Counted from the first letter of the stretch, positions 34,990 to 45,630 are shown. The stretch: DNA of 64,000 nt from Modestobacter marinus (GCF_019799945.1 NZ_JABGCH010000004.1:124001-188000); one strand, 5' to 3'. The notes: a model not told the origin generated them from the letters alone. Translations and numbers: made by a program.

Positions 34990-36012
34990 GCGGTGGTGCT
35001 CGGCCCGGTGGACGGCGAGGGCGTCCAGGCCGAAGTCGGCCTCCGGGTCCCGCCACACCGAGTGCGCGTGGTTCGCCCCGTCCTGGGTGTCGTCCCACTC
35101 GGCGAGCAGCCGCGGCCCCTGCAGCCGGTGGTAGTGCGGCCGGCCGGGCTCGGTGGAGCCTGCCCACGCCAGGTGCACGGCGTCGACGTCCACCGGAGCG
35201 ACCAGCCCGTCCGGCACCCGCCCCAGGTAGGCGGCCAAGAGCGCCTCCAGCAGCGCGCGTCCCGCCGAGTCCAGCTCGCTGCCGGCGACGCCCTGCGGCT
35301 GCACCGTCAGCGGCGGCTCGTCGTCCGGCTCCACGTCGCCGTCGAAGAGCCGCGGACGGTTGCGGCTGACGATGTCGGACGGCGCCCGGTCGAGGAGGAC
35401 GGCGCGGGCCCGCAGCGCGGGGGACAGCGATCGCACCAGGTCGCGCGCCAGGTCCTCCGTCGGGCCGAGCACCCGCAGGCTGCCGCCCCCGAGCAGCGGG
35501 GCAGCGGCCGGGTTCGCGCCGATGAAGCAGGGCGTCACCGCGCGCACCCGGCCGTCCACCACGAGGTTGTTGAGCGAGACGTGGTGGCCGCCGAACCGCC
35601 AGCCCCACGGCCCGGGGCCGCCCGGCTCGCCGAAGACCCGCAGGTAGTAGAGCCCCGGGTCGCGGTAGCGCTCCCGGCCCCCGCCGCGCGGGAAGCCCTC
35701 CGCCCCGTCGAGCACGTTCTCCAGGCCCATGACAGCGCAGACGGTGACGTAGCCGGCGTCCGAGAGCCCGGTGGACACCAGCCGCATCGCCAGCGACTGC
35801 TGCGCCGGGCGCTGCCGGCCCAGCGGCAGCCCGCCGTGGTCGGTGGGGAGGTAGGACCAGCGCAGCCGCTCGGCCTCCGCCCCCGGCCCGCCCGACGGCC
35901 CGGCTCGCTGCGCCAGAGCGCGCTGGTCCGGGTCGAGGCCGGCCAGCCACGCCGACGCCGCCGCGGCCATCCGCCCGGCGACGGCCCGGTCCGCTCCCTC
36001 TCCGGCGATCAT
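34984..36012 (-). CDS. DUF3500 family protein
   Basis: A 342-residue protein of the DUF3500 family, recognised by RWSYLPTDHGG, LSDAGYVTVCAVMGLE, GWRFGGHHVSLN, TPCFIGANPA and the end HVHLAWAG-like PHYHRLQGPRLLAEWDDTQDGANHAHSVWRDP region (read in parts). The His-rich conserved motifs suggest a metal site, but the family function is not known. The ATG at 36012 follows GGAGGGGG; upstream ATGs lack a site. It is 61 bases after mmsA on the same strand, making it the probable last gene of the iol operon. Confidence 0.85.
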   Translation of the reverse strand: MIAGEGADRAVAGRMAAAASAWLAGLDPDQRALAQRAGPSGGPGAEAERLRWSYLPTDHGGLPLGRQRPAQQSLAMRLVSTGLSDAGYVTVCAVMGLENVLDGAEGFPRGGGRERYRDPGLYYLRVFGEPGGPGPWGWRFGGHHVSLNNLVVDGRVRAVTPCFIGANPAAAPLLGGGSLRVLGPTEDLARDLVRSLSPALRARAVLLDRAPSDIVSRNRPRLFDGDVEPDDEPPLTVQPQGVAGSELDSAGRALLEALLAAYLGRVPDGLVAPVDVDAVHLAWAGSTEPGRPHYHRLQGPRLLAEWDDTQDGANHAHSVWRDPEADFGLDALAVHRAEHHRG

Positions 36013-36073
36013 GGCGCCCCCTCCGGGAGTCCGGTCGGTGGTCATCACGCCATGATCCCGGCGGGGAGGGCGG

Positions 36074-37567
36074 TCAGGCGTTTTGCGGGAAGCCGAGGTT
36101 CAGTCCGCCGTGGCTGGGGTCGAGCCAGCGGCTGGTGATGACCTTGCCGCGGGTGAAGAAGTGCACGCCCTCGGCGCCGTGGGCGTGGGTGTCGCCGAAG
36201 AGGCTGTTCTTCCAGCCGCCGAAGGAGTAGTAGGCCATCGGTACCGGGATGGGCACGTTGATGCCGATCATGCCGACCTGCACCTCGTGCTGGAACCGCC
36301 GGGCGGCGCCGCCGTCGTTGGTGAAGATCGCGGTGCCGTTGCCGTACTCGTTGGCGTTGATCAGCGCCACGGCGTGCTCGTAGGTGTCCACCCGCAGCAC
36401 CGACAGCACCGGCCCGAAGATCTCGTCCCGGTAGACGCTCATCTGCGGCTGGACGTGGTCGACCAGGGTGGGGCCGAGCCAGAAGCCGTCCTGCCCGCCG
36501 TCGGGGGTCACCTCGCGGCCGTCCACGACCAGCTTGGCGCCCTCGGACTCGCCGGCCTGGACGTAGGAGGCGACCTTGTCCCGGTGCCGGCGGCTGATCA
36601 GCGGGCCCATGTCGGCGCCGGTGCGGCCGTCGCCGGTGCGCAGCGTGGCGGTGCGCTCGGCGATCCGGGCGACCAGGTCGTCCCCGACCCCGCCGACGGC
36701 GAGCACCGCGCTGATCGCCATGCACCGCTCCCCGGCCGATCCGAACCCGGAGTTCACCGCGGCGTCGGCGGCGAGGTCCAGGTCGGCGTCGGGCAGCACG
36801 ACCATGTGGTTCTTCGCCCCGCCCAGGGCCTGCACCCGCTTGCCCGCCCGGGTGCCGGTCTCATACACGTAGCGGGCGATCGCGGTGGACCCGACGAAGG
36901 ACACCGCGGCGATGTCGGGGTGCTCCAGCAGCCGGTCGACGGCCACCTTGTCCCCCTGCACCACGTTGAACACCCCGTCGGGCAGCCCGGCCTCCTGCCA
37001 CAGCTGGGCCATCCACAGCGCCGCCGACGGGTCCTGCTCGCTGGGCTTGAGCACGACGGTGTTGCCGGTGGCGATCGCGACGGGAAAGAACCACATCGGC
37101 ACCATCGCCGGGAAGTTGAACGGGCTGATGATCGCCACCGGGCCCAGCGGCTGGCGCACCGAGTGGACGTCGACGTTGGTCGAGGCGTTCTCGGTGAACC
37201 CGCCGCGGACCAGCGAGGGCACCCCGCAGGCGAACTCCACGACCTCCTGGCCGCGGGAGACCTCGCCGAGCGCGTCGTCGAGGACCTTGCCGTGCTCGGC
37301 GGTGATGATCGCGGCCAGCTCCGGCTTGCGGGCGTTGAGCAGCTCCCGGAAGCGGAACAGCACCGCGGTGCGCCGCGCCAGCGAGGTGTCCCGCCAGCCG
37401 GGGAACGCCGCCGCGGCGGCGGCGACCGCGGCGTCGACCTCCTCGACCGAGGCCAGCGCCACCGCGCCGATCACCTCACCGGTCGCCGAGTCGGTCACCT
37501 CCGCGGTGCGGCCGCCGGTGCCCTCGCGGCGGGCGCCGCCGATCCAGTGCGGGATGTGCTGGGACAT
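36074..37567 (-). CDS. mmsA: CoA-acylating methylmalonate/malonate-semialdehyde dehydrogenase
   Basis: A 497-residue aldehyde dehydrogenase that converts malonate semialdehyde plus CoA to acetyl-CoA and CO2, the last step of inositol breakdown (IolA/MmsA). Catalytic Cys282 is in GSAGERCMAIS. The general-base Glu of ordinary ALDHs is replaced in QALGGAKNHMVV (246-257), a hallmark of the CoA-acylating subfamily. ISPFNFPAMVPMWF is the family N-binding motif. It lies downstream of iolH-like, iolG, iolE, iolD and iolB on the same strand. Confidence 0.95.
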   Translation of the reverse strand: MSQHIPHWIGGARREGTGGRTAEVTDSATGEVIGAVALASVEEVDAAVAAAAAAFPGWRDTSLARRTAVLFRFRELLNARKPELAAIITAEHGKVLDDALGEVSRGQEVVEFACGVPSLVRGGFTENASTNVDVHSVRQPLGPVAIISPFNFPAMVPMWFFPVAIATGNTVVLKPSEQDPSAALWMAQLWQEAGLPDGVFNVVQGDKVAVDRLLEHPDIAAVSFVGSTAIARYVYETGTRAGKRVQALGGAKNHMVVLPDADLDLAADAAVNSGFGSAGERCMAISAVLAVGGVGDDLVARIAERTATLRTGDGRTGADMGPLISRRHRDKVASYVQAGESEGAKLVVDGREVTPDGGQDGFWLGPTLVDHVQPQMSVYRDEIFGPVLSVLRVDTYEHAVALINANEYGNGTAIFTNDGGAARRFQHEVQVGMIGINVPIPVPMAYYSFGGWKNSLFGDTHAHGAEGVHFFTRGKVITSRWLDPSHGGLNLGFPQNA

Positions 37568-37596
37568 GTGCTGCCTCTCGGGTGGTGGGGAGGGGG

Positions 37597-38472
37597 TCAG
37601 GGGAGGGTGCCGGCGGGGAAGTGCTTGTCGACCAGCTCGCGGATCGCGGTGAGCATCCGGGCGCCGGACTCCCGGGCCTGGTCGTCCCAGCCGAAGACGC
37701 AGGTGGTCAGCACCCCGTCGAAGCCGATTCCGGCCAGCGCGGCGAACGCGGCGTCGGCGTCGACGTCGCCGCGGCCGAGTTCCATGTGCTGGTGCACCCG
37801 GACGGTGTTGCCGGGCGGGTTGGTGATGTAGCGCAGCCCGTCCGAGGCGGTGTGGTCCATCGAGTCGGCGACGTGCACGTGGGTGAGCAGCTCTCCGGCG
37901 TGCGCGATGATCCCGGCCGCGTCGTCGCCCTGGTGGAAGGTGTGCGGCATGCAGTACAGGAAGGACACCAGCGGGGAGTCGATGCCGCGGACCAGGTCGA
38001 TCGCCGGGTGGCCGAGCTCGATGAAGTCGTCCGGATGCGGCTCCAGCACCAGCCGGATCCCCTCCCGCTCGAACACCGGCAGCAGTTCCTCCATCGACCG
38101 CCAGAACATCGCCTCGGCCAGCTCGGGTGCCTCCGGGCGGCCGTTGAACTCGCTGTTCATCGTGTCCACGCCCAGCTCGGCGCAGATCTCGATGGCCCGC
38201 CTCCAGTACCGCACCGCGGCCTGCCGCTCCACCTCGCCGGGCCCGGACCAGCGCAGCACCGGCAGCAGCGAGGTCACCCCCACCCCGGCGCCGGCCAGCC
38301 GGGACCGCAACGCCCGCACCGTGGCCAGGTCCACCCGGGGGTGCTGGAAGAACGGAACGAAGTCCGCCCGCGGGGACAGCTCCATCCACTCGTAGCCGAT
38401 CGAGGCCACCGCGTCGGGCAGCTCCAGCAGCGGCGTCGTGCGCAGCATCTGCGGATCCAGGGCGATCCTCAT
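37597..38472 (-). CDS. IolH-like sugar phosphate isomerase/epimerase
   Basis: A 291-residue AP-endonuclease-2 barrel. Metal-site candidates are [33 protein letters not shown] and [10 protein letters not shown]. Proteins of this kind accompany iolG in Gram-positive inositol operons under the name IolH, with unclear chemistry (likely inosose isomerisation). ATG 38472 overlaps the iolG stop by four bases (ATGA). The open frame further upstream is inside iolG. Confidence 0.82.
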   Translation of the reverse strand: MRIALDPQMLRTTPLLELPDAVASIGYEWMELSPRADFVPFFQHPRVDLATVRALRSRLAGAGVGVTSLLPVLRWSGPGEVERQAAVRYWRRAIEICAELGVDTMNSEFNGRPEAPELAEAMFWRSMEELLPVFEREGIRLVLEPHPDDFIELGHPAIDLVRGIDSPLVSFLYCMPHTFHQGDDAAGIIAHAGELLTHVHVADSMDHTASDGLRYITNPPGNTVRVHQHMELGRGDVDADAAFAALAGIGFDGVLTTCVFGWDDQARESGARMLTAIRELVDKHFPAGTLP

Positions 38473-39542
38473 CGGGCGGCCAGCTCCACCTCGGTGCGCC
38501 GGCCGGTGCGCAGCGCCGCCACCCCGGCGGCGCACACCGCCTGGGCCGCGTAGCCGTCCCAGGCGCCGGGGCCATCGATGGTGCCGCGGCGGGCGGCGTC
38601 GGCCCAGCGCTGCAGCTCGATGTCGTAGGCCCGGCCGAAGCGCTGCCGGAAATCCGGCGCGATCGCGGTGCTCCGCGAGGCCCCCGACGCGCCGCCGCGC
38701 TGCCGGAGCAGGCCGACGTCCAGGCCGATCATCGCGCTGCCGTCCTCGCCGACCACCTCGGTGCGCACCTCGTAGGCCACGCCGGTGCTGACGAACACCT
38801 CCACGTCGACGATCCGCCCGCTGCCGGTCTCCAACAGCACCAGCAGCGGATCGGACTGGCCGGCCACCGCGTGCCGGGTCGCCCGCGGCCGCAGCACGCT
38901 GACCGCGGCGATCTCCTCATCGAGCAGGAAGCGGGCGACGTCGACCTCGTGCACCACCGAGTCGTTGATCATCATCTCGCTGGTGAAGTGCGGCGGCACG
39001 GCGGCGTTGCGGTGCGCGCAGTGCACCACCAGCGGCTCGCCGATCCCGCCGGACTCGATCAGCGCGCGCAGCTGGGCGTACTCGGGGTCGAAGCGGCGCA
39101 TGAACCCGACCTGCACCAGCCGGCGGCCGGTGCGCTGGGCGTAGGCGTCCTCGGCGTGCACCACGGCCAGCGAGGTGGCGGCGTCCATGGTCAGCGGCTT
39201 CTCACACAGCACCGGCTTGCCGTGCTGAATGCAGGCCAGCACCTGCTCCTCGTGGAACTGACCGGGAGTGGCGATCAGCACCGCGTCCACCTCGTCGTCG
39301 GCGATCGCCGCCAGCGGATCGTCGATCACCCGGCAGCCGGGCACGTCGGAGGCGACCTGCTCGGCCTTCTCCCGGAACGCGTCGCTGACCAGCACCACCC
39401 GGGCGCCGGAGATGCGGCTGTGCAGCCGGGCCACGTGGTCCGCGCCCATCATCCCCACGCCCAGCACGGCGACCCGCAGCTCCGCGGCGGGAACGTCGGC
39501 CAGCTCGGGCAACACCCCGGAGGTGGTCTCGGCGCTGGTCAC
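38469..39542 (-). CDS. iolG: inositol 2-dehydrogenase (Gfo/Idh family)
   Basis: A 357-residue NAD-dependent dehydrogenase that oxidises myo-inositol to scyllo-inosose. Rossmann motif GVGMMGADH lies near 28-36, the EKP motif is [16 protein letters not shown] is the typical segment after the fourth strand, and [14 protein letters not shown] holds the catalytic Asp/His. GTG 39542 overlaps the iolE stop (GTGA). Clear iol neighbours on both sides raise confidence in the substrate. Confidence 0.93.
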   Translation of the reverse strand: MTSAETTSGVLPELADVPAAELRVAVLGVGMMGADHVARLHSRISGARVVLVSDAFREKAEQVASDVPGCRVIDDPLAAIADDEVDAVLIATPGQFHEEQVLACIQHGKPVLCEKPLTMDAATSLAVVHAEDAYAQRTGRRLVQVGFMRRFDPEYAQLRALIESGGIGEPLVVHCAHRNAAVPPHFTSEMMINDSVVHEVDVARFLLDEEIAAVSVLRPRATRHAVAGQSDPLLVLLETGSGRIVDVEVFVSTGVAYEVRTEVVGEDGSAMIGLDVGLLRQRGGASGASRSTAIAPDFRQRFGRAYDIELQRWADAARRGTIDGPGAWDGYAAQAVCAAGVAALRTGRRTEVELAAR

Positions 39543-40495
39543 GCCTGGCCCCCCGATCCCGGAGCGGGAGTCCTCGGGGTGCCGATCTCCAGCGACGGGA
39601 ACCCGCAGCTGGCGATGTAGCGGTGGGTGCGCTGGGCGATCGGGAGGGGCACGTCGGGCGCGCAGGGGTAGAGGTCGTGCTCGACGATCGCGAACACGTC
39701 CAGCCCCAGCTCGTCGATGGCCGCCAGCAGCGGCGGATACTCCGGCACCCCGTTCGGCGGCTCGACCATCGCGCCCATCCGCACCGCCTCGGGCCACACG
39801 ATGTCCTCCGCGAGCACCCGGTCGATCACCGCCGGGTCCACCTGCTTCAGGTGCAGATAGCCGATCCGCTCGGGGTACCGGCGGATCAGGTCCAGGTTGT
39901 CCCCCCGGTAGTAGCTGACATGCCCGGTGTCCAGGCACAGCGGCACGTACCGCGGGTCGGTGTCGGCGAGGAACCGCTCGATGTCGGCCTGGTGGCCGAC
40001 GTGCGTCTCGGCGTGCGGATGGAAGGCGATCGACAGGCCGTACTCCTCCTGCACCGCCCGGCCCAGCCGGTCCACGCCGGTCGTCTTGGCGGTCCAGGCC
40101 TCCGGGGTGAGGTGCCGGGACTCGACGTCGGCGCCGGTCTTCTGGTCGCGGAACGTGTCTGGGATGACGACGACGTGGGTGCCGCCCATCGCCGCGGTCA
40201 GCGCGGCGACGTCCTTGACCTGACCCCACACCGCGTCCCAGGAGTCCGGCCGGTGCAGGTGCTCGAACACCGTGCCGGCCGACACCTTCAGCCCGCGGGT
40301 GCCGAGCTCGTCGCTCAGCTGGTCCGGATCGGTGGGCAGGTAACCGTAGGGCCCCAGCTCGATCCACTCGTACCCGCACGCGCTCACCTCGTCCAGGAAC
40401 CGCAGCCACGGCACCTGCTGCGGGTCGTCGGGGAACCAGACCCCCCACGAGTCCGGTGCGGACCCGACCCGGATCCGGCTCTGCTGCTGTGTCAT
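39539..40495 (-). CDS. iolE: myo-inosose-2 dehydratase
   Basis: A 318-residue TIM-barrel enzyme that dehydrates scyllo-inosose to the trihydroxycyclohexane dione. Typical N-terminus is [15 protein letters not shown], and the metal-binding region is [31 protein letters not shown] and AIVEHDLYP. The start at 40495 is 26 bases after the iolD stop. Length agrees with IolE (~300). Confidence 0.93.
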   Translation of the reverse strand: MTQQQSRIRVGSAPDSWGVWFPDDPQQVPWLRFLDEVSACGYEWIELGPYGYLPTDPDQLSDELGTRGLKVSAGTVFEHLHRPDSWDAVWGQVKDVAALTAAMGGTHVVVIPDTFRDQKTGADVESRHLTPEAWTAKTTGVDRLGRAVQEEYGLSIAFHPHAETHVGHQADIERFLADTDPRYVPLCLDTGHVSYYRGDNLDLIRRYPERIGYLHLKQVDPAVIDRVLAEDIVWPEAVRMGAMVEPPNGVPEYPPLLAAIDELGLDVFAIVEHDLYPCAPDVPLPIAQRTHRYIASCGFPSLEIGTPRTPAPGSGGQA

Positions 40496-40521
40496 CTGGT
40501 CTCCTCCGGTGGCTGGGCGGC

Positions 40522-42453
40522 TCAGGGCTGGGTGGGGCGCAGGAAGGCGCGCTGGCGCCCCTTCCACTGCTCGTAGACGGTGCGGGCTTCCTGGGTGCTC
40601 TGCAGCGTGGAGACCTCGCTGACCGGCACGTCCCACCAGGACTCACTCGACGGGGCGTCGATCAGCGGATCGGTCTCGACGTGCACCACCGTGGTCCGGT
40701 CGGCGGCCTTGGCCGTGCGCAGCGCCTCGGCGAGGCTGGGCCCGTCCTTGGCGACCAGGACGTCCACGCCCAGGCTGGCCGCGTTCGCCGCCAGGTCCAC
40801 CGGCAGCACGTCGCCGTCGAGCCGGCCGGACTCCGACCGGTACCGGTAGCGGGTGCCGAAGCGCTGGGAGCCCAGCTGCTCGGACAGCGCGCCGATGGAG
40901 GCGAAGCCGTGGTTCTGCACCAGGACGACGACGATCTTCACCCCCTCCTGGACGGCGGTGACCAGCTCGGTCGGCATCATCAGGTAGCCCGCGTCGCCCA
41001 GCATGACGAACACATCCCGGTCCGGGCTGGCCATCCGGACACCGATGCCGCCGGGGATCTCATAACCCATGCAGGAGTAGCCGTACTCGACGTGGTAGCC
41101 CTTGCGGTCCCGCACCCGCCACATCTTGTGCAGATCACCGGGCATCGACCCGGCCGCGCAGACCACCACGTCCCGGGGGCCGGAGACCTCGTTGACGATG
41201 CCGATCACCTCGTTCTGGGTCAGCCGCCCGCCCTCCCCGGCGCTGGGCACCGCCGGATGGTAGGCGGACTCCACGGTGGCCTCCCACGCGTCCTTCAGCC
41301 CGGCGGTGCGGGCCCGGTAGGCCTCCTCCACCGACCAGCCGGCCAGCGCATCCGACAGCGCGGTCAGCGTCTGCCGGGCGTCGGCCTGCACGGTGACGCC
41401 GGCGTGCTTGGCGGCGTCCATCGCGGCCACGTTGACGTTGACGAACCGCACCCCCGGATCGTTGAACGCGGTGTGCGAGGCGGTGGTGAAGTCCTGCCAG
41501 CGGGTGCCGATCCCCAGCACGACGTCGGCCTCCCGGGCCAGCGCGTTCGCCGCCGTCGTCCCGGTCGACCCGATCGCCCCCACCGACCGCGGATGGTCGA
41601 AGGGCAGCGCCCCCTTGCCCGCCTGGGTCTGGGCGACCGGGACGCCGGTCGCCTCGGCGAACGCCGCGAGCGCCTCGGTCGCGTCCGAGTAGATGACCCC
41701 GCCGCCGGCCACCACCAGCGGCCGCCGCGCCGACCGCAGCACCTGCACCGCCCGGGCCAGCGCGGCCGGCTCGGGCAGCGGCCGGCCCACGTGCCAGGTG
41801 CGCTCGGCGAACAGCTCGACCGGCCAGTCGAACGCCTCGGCCTGCACGTCCTGCGGAAAGCACAGGGTGACCGCGCCGGTCTCCGCCGGATCGGTGAGCA
41901 CCCGCATCGCCCCCAGCAACGCGCCGGGCAGCTGCTCGGGCCGCCAGATCCGGTCGAAGTACCGCGACACCGGCCGAAAGGCGTCATTCACCGTCACGTC
42001 ACCGGACTCGGGCCGCTCCAGCTCCTGCAGCAGCGGACCGGCCGAGCGGGTGGCGAACGTGTCGGCCGGCAGCAGCAGCACCGGCAGCCGGTTGATCGTG
42101 GCCAGCGCCGCCCCGGTGAGCATGTTCGTCGCCCCCGGCCCCACGCTGGTCGACACCGCCCAGATCTGCAGCCGGTCCCTGGCCCGGGCGTAGCCGACCG
42201 CGGTGTGCACCACCGCCTGCTCGTTGCGGCCCAGCACATACCGCAGCGCGCCGGGCTCATCCAACTCCGCCTGCAACAGCGCCTGACCCAGCCCGGCCAC
42301 GTTGCCGTGCCCGAAGATGCCGAAACAACCGGCGAACAACCGCTGCCGCTGCCCGTCGCGCTCGGAGTACTGCCGCGCCAGGAAACGCACGACCGCCTGC
42401 GAAACGGTCAGCCGAACCGTCTCGATCCGCGCCGCGGGTGGGAACTCGGTCAC
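40522..42453 (-). CDS. iolD: 3D-(3,5/4)-trihydroxycyclohexane-1,2-dione acylhydrolase
   Basis: A 643-residue thiamine-diphosphate enzyme that opens the cyclitol ring to 5-deoxy-glucuronate. The TPP PYR domain has [17 protein letters not shown] with the activating Glu; the central domain has [13 protein letters not shown]; the PP domain has [17 protein letters not shown] and [11 protein letters not shown] 42453 overlaps the iolB stop by four bases (GTGA). Confidence 0.95.
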   Translation of the reverse strand: MTEFPPAARIETVRLTVSQAVVRFLARQYSERDGQRQRLFAGCFGIFGHGNVAGLGQALLQAELDEPGALRYVLGRNEQAVVHTAVGYARARDRLQIWAVSTSVGPGATNMLTGAALATINRLPVLLLPADTFATRSAGPLLQELERPESGDVTVNDAFRPVSRYFDRIWRPEQLPGALLGAMRVLTDPAETGAVTLCFPQDVQAEAFDWPVELFAERTWHVGRPLPEPAALARAVQVLRSARRPLVVAGGGVIYSDATEALAAFAEATGVPVAQTQAGKGALPFDHPRSVGAIGSTGTTAANALAREADVVLGIGTRWQDFTTASHTAFNDPGVRFVNVNVAAMDAAKHAGVTVQADARQTLTALSDALAGWSVEEAYRARTAGLKDAWEATVESAYHPAVPSAGEGGRLTQNEVIGIVNEVSGPRDVVVCAAGSMPGDLHKMWRVRDRKGYHVEYGYSCMGYEIPGGIGVRMASPDRDVFVMLGDAGYLMMPTELVTAVQEGVKIVVVLVQNHGFASIGALSEQLGSQRFGTRYRYRSESGRLDGDVLPVDLAANAASLGVDVLVAKDGPSLAEALRTAKAADRTTVVHVETDPLIDAPSSESWWDVPVSEVSTLQSTQEARTVYEQWKGRQRAFLRPTQP

Positions 42454-43376
42454 TGTCGGGTCGCTCCGTCCTGGCCGGGGGCCTGGTGCTGCGGGTCGGT
42501 GGCGGGGGAGTGCAGCGGCAGCCGCGGGTCGACCTGCTCGGTCGCCCAGGTGTCGCGGATCCAGGTGTGCGCGGGGTCGTCGACGATCCGCCAGGCGCGT
42601 TCAGGGCCGGGACCGGCCATCACGTTGAGGTAGTAGAGGTCGTGGCCGGGCGCGGCGATCGACGGTCCGTGCCAGCCGTGCGGGATCAGCACGACGTCGC
42701 CGTCGCGGACCTCGGCCAGCACGTCCACCGGCCGTTCGGGGGTGCCGTACACGCGCTGGTAGGCCAGGCCGGGCTGGCCGTTCGGCCCGGCGGAGATCTC
42801 GTAGTAGTAGATCTCCTCCAGCTCCGTCTCGTGCTCCGAGGCCTCGTCGTGCTTGTGCGGGGGATAGGACGACCAGTTGCCGCCCGGGGTGATCACCTCG
42901 CACGCGATCAGGGAGTCGGCCGGGAAGGTGTCGGCGGTGGCGAAGTTGTGCACCTGCCGGCTGCAGCTGCCGGCGCCACGCAGCTCCACCGGCACGTCTG
43001 CGGCGGGTCGGTACCGCACCGGCAGGCGGCTGCGGGCCCGGGCCGTGCACAGCGCCAGCCGGCCGCCGCCCGCGCCGGACAGCCGTGCGGTGGCGTCCCG
43101 AGGCAGGTACACGACGTCGGTGGGGCCGGCGAAGACGGAGGCCCGCCCGGTCAGGTGCGAGGATTCCCCGCCGCACTCGACGTCGAACGAGCCCTCCAGT
43201 GGCACCAGGACGACCTCGTCCGGCCCGGTCTCCAGCTCGTGCGTCTCCCCGGCACCGAGGGACAGCACCCGCAGGCCGCTGTGGCCCCAGCCGGCCGACT
43301 CGGGGGTGACGTGCAGGTCGTAGGCACCGGCCGCCGTGGTCCCGGCGGGCAGGTGCAGGGAGGTGGTCGCGGTCAT
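42450..43376 (-). CDS. iolB: 5-deoxy-glucuronate isomerase
   Basis: A 308-residue bicupin that converts 5-deoxy-glucuronate to 5-dehydro-2-deoxy-gluconate. The metal-binding cupin motif includes YPPHKHDE, TELEEIYYYEI and VLIPHGWHGPS, and the end is YYLNVMAGPG. ATG 43376. An 88-base gap separates it from the upstream aldolase gene, long enough for its own ribosome site but with no terminator. Confidence 0.94.
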   Translation of the reverse strand: MTATTSLHLPAGTTAAGAYDLHVTPESAGWGHSGLRVLSLGAGETHELETGPDEVVLVPLEGSFDVECGGESSHLTGRASVFAGPTDVVYLPRDATARLSGAGGGRLALCTARARSRLPVRYRPAADVPVELRGAGSCSRQVHNFATADTFPADSLIACEVITPGGNWSSYPPHKHDEASEHETELEEIYYYEISAGPNGQPGLAYQRVYGTPERPVDVLAEVRDGDVVLIPHGWHGPSIAAPGHDLYYLNVMAGPGPERAWRIVDDPAHTWIRDTWATEQVDPRLPLHSPATDPQHQAPGQDGATRQ

Positions 43377-43464
43377 GCTGCTCCTCGGCGTTGGGGAGAG
43401 GCTGTCGGCCCTCCTGCAGGGCCCCGCGGCGAGCGTGCGGGCGGTGGGGGCAGGAGGGATCCTG

Positions 43465-44394
43465 TCAATGGACGAGGGAGACGGCGGTGTCGACCGCCGC
43501 GCCGACGTCGTCGTCCGGCGGGTAGAGCAGGGTGCGGCCGACGACGAGCCCGCGGACGGCGGGGAGCCCGAGGGCGTCGCGCCACGAGGCGTAGGTCTCC
43601 TCCGGCTCCTCGAGCGGGTCCCCGCCCAGCAGGAGGGTCGGCAGCGTGGTGGCGTCCATGACCCGCTCCATCTCGGCGACCACGGGCAGCTTCAGCCAGG
43701 TGTACGCGGACGTGGCGCCCAGCCCCTGGGTGATGTGCACCGACTTGATCACCGCGTCGGCGCTCAGGTCGTTGACCACCCGCCCGTCGCGCCGGCTGGA
43801 CATGAACGGCTCGAGCATCGCGACGACGCCGGCCCGGGCCAGCGCGGTGATCGTGTGCCCGGTCGTCTCCAGCATCGCGACCGTGCCCGGGTCGTCCAGG
43901 TCGATGCGGTTGAGCATCTTCGCGGCGTCGAACCGCGCGCGGACCACGCCGTCGACGTCGTACCCGGTCATCCGGTCGTCGAGCTCGAAGGCCGCGCCGG
44001 CCAGGCCGCCACGGTTCATCGAGGCGACGACCACCTTGTCCTCCAGGGCGCCGAGCAGGAGCAGGTCCTCGGCGATGTCCGCGGTGGCCAGCAGGCCGTC
44101 GACACCGGGCCGGGCGAGCGCGGTGCGCAGCCGGTCGAGCATGTCCGTGCGGCTGTGCATCGCCGTCGGACGGCCCTGGGCGGCGAGCGCACCCCGCGCG
44201 GGGTGGTCAGCGGCGACCAGCATCAGCCGCCCGTCCGCCGGGAGGAAGGTCGGCCGGCGGCGACGGGCGTCCAGCGCCCGGCCGATCGCCTCCGGGTCGC
44301 GGCTGCGCAACTCGGTCACCTCGGCGTACGTGGTGCACAGCGGCGTCGGTACGGCGTGGGTCGGCCCGGCGGGGGAGACGGCGGTGTCAGGCAC
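43465..44394 (-). CDS. Cgl0158-type TIM-barrel aldolase of the iol operon
   Basis: A 309-residue (beta/alpha)8 protein of the Cgl0158 family, related to deoxyribose-phosphate/fructose-bisphosphate class I aldolases. Candidate Schiff-base Lys is in DAVIKSVHITQG, with LVAADHPARGAL at the start and VVGRTLLYP as phosphate-binding end. It probably replaces IolJ, cleaving 5-dehydro-2-deoxygluconate-6-phosphate into DHAP and malonate semialdehyde. GTG 44394 overlaps the iolC end by eight bases. Confidence 0.85.
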   Translation of the reverse strand: MPDTAVSPAGPTHAVPTPLCTTYAEVTELRSRDPEAIGRALDARRRRPTFLPADGRLMLVAADHPARGALAAQGRPTAMHSRTDMLDRLRTALARPGVDGLLATADIAEDLLLLGALEDKVVVASMNRGGLAGAAFELDDRMTGYDVDGVVRARFDAAKMLNRIDLDDPGTVAMLETTGHTITALARAGVVAMLEPFMSSRRDGRVVNDLSADAVIKSVHITQGLGATSAYTWLKLPVVAEMERVMDATTLPTLLLGGDPLEEPEETYASWRDALGLPAVRGLVVGRTLLYPPDDDVGAAVDTAVSLVH

Positions 44395-45418
44395 GGGAGC
44401 CCTCCAGGGACGGGTCGTGTGCCGCGAGGTGCGCCGTGATCTCAGCGCTGGTGGGCATGGCGGTGGAGCACTCCAGCCGGGAGGCGACGATCGCGCCCGC
44501 CGCGTTGGCGTTGCGCAGCAGCTGCTCGAGGGGCAGCCCGGCCAGCAGCCCGTGCACGAGCGAGCCGCCGAAGGCGTCGCCGGCCCCCAGGCCGTTCACC
44601 ACCTGCACCGGCGTGGGCGGCACCACCACCCGCTCCGACCGGGTCCTCCCCAGCACCCCCTTCGGGCCCTGCTTGACCACAGCCAGTTCGACACCGGCCT
44701 CCAGCAGGGCGTCGGCGGCCCGGTCGGCGTCGGTCTCGCCGACCGCGACCTCGCACTCCTCCCGGTTGCCCACGGCGACGGTCACGTGTGGAAGGGCCTC
44801 CCGGACCTGCGCCGAGGCCTCCTCCCGGGAGGTCCAGAACATCGGCCGGTAGTCCAGGTCCAGCACGGTGTGCCGCTTCCGTCCGCGAGCGGCCCAGGCG
44901 GCATGGTGGGCGGCTCGGCTCGGCTCCTGGGACAGTCCGGTCACCGTCGCCCAGAACAGCTCGGCCCCGCGCACCGCGTCCACGTCCAGGTCCTCCGGGC
45001 GGACCTGCAGGTCCGGCGCGGTGGGGCGGCGGTAGAACCAGAGCGGGAAGTCGTCGGGCGGGAAGATCTCGCAGAAGGTGACCGGGGTCGGGTTCTCCCG
45101 GTCCACGACCACGTACCGGTCGTCGACGCCCAGCTCGAGCAGGGCCTTCCGCACGAAGCGGCCGAACGGGTCGTCGCCGACGCCGGTGACCAGCGCGACG
45201 CGGTGCCCGAGCCGGCCCACGGCCACGGCCACGTTCGCGGCGCTGCCACCGAGGAACTTGCCGAAGGTCTCGACGTCCTCCAGGCCCACGCCGATCTGCA
45301 GGGGGTAGACGTCGACGCCGCTGCGGCCGAGGACGAGTGCCTCGGGCACGGCCGGGCCGGCGTCCCCGGGCGGGGCGGCCGGCCGGACGGGCGGTCGTGG
45401 GTCCGGGGGGACGTGCAC
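44387..45418 (-). CDS. iolC: 5-dehydro-2-deoxygluconokinase
   Basis: A 343-residue PfkB-family sugar kinase, first gene of the operon. PfkB signature 1 is GKFLGGSAANVAVAVGRLG (53-71), signature 2 is VNGLGAGDAFGG (274-285) with catalytic Asp281. The GTG at 45418 follows GGAGGTGG; the first ~24 Pro-rich residues are extra to the family, so a later start is possible. It is divergent from the GntR regulator across 212 bp that carry the candidate operator. Confidence 0.92.
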   Translation of the reverse strand: MHVPPDPRPPVRPAAPPGDAGPAVPEALVLGRSGVDVYPLQIGVGLEDVETFGKFLGGSAANVAVAVGRLGHRVALVTGVGDDPFGRFVRKALLELGVDDRYVVVDRENPTPVTFCEIFPPDDFPLWFYRRPTAPDLQVRPEDLDVDAVRGAELFWATVTGLSQEPSRAAHHAAWAARGRKRHTVLDLDYRPMFWTSREEASAQVREALPHVTVAVGNREECEVAVGETDADRAADALLEAGVELAVVKQGPKGVLGRTRSERVVVPPTPVQVVNGLGAGDAFGGSLVHGLLAGLPLEQLLRNANAAGAIVASRLECSTAMPTSAEITAHLAAHDPSLEGSRA

Positions 45419-45501
45419 GGCGGGCCACCTCCGGGTGCTCGGGATTCCTGTGCGAGTGGGTCCGAACTGTGCTCCGCGCCACAGCCGGTGTCAAGACTTT
45501 G

Positions 45502-45517
45502 TAAGGACATAAGGACA
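45502..45517. promoter_or_regulatory. tandem TAAGGACA repeats, candidate operator of the iol operon
   Basis: Two abutting copies of TAAGGACA (45502-45509, 45510-45517), followed by GAAAG, stand out as AT-rich in the iolC/GntR gap. They lie 84 bases from the iolC start and about 114 from the regulator start. GntR-type IolR binding is the natural guess; TAAGGACA direct repeats are asymmetric, unlike most GntR half-site palindromes, so this needs footprint evidence. Confidence 0.5.
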
Positions 45518-45630
45518 GAAAGACGTGTGGTTGATCCGTCACCACGTCGGGTGAGTGCGTGTCACCCTGGGTTCTGGGACCATCAGCCGCGACAGTGGCC
45601 GCAGGGTCAGTTCCGCGGGGAGGGAGCACA

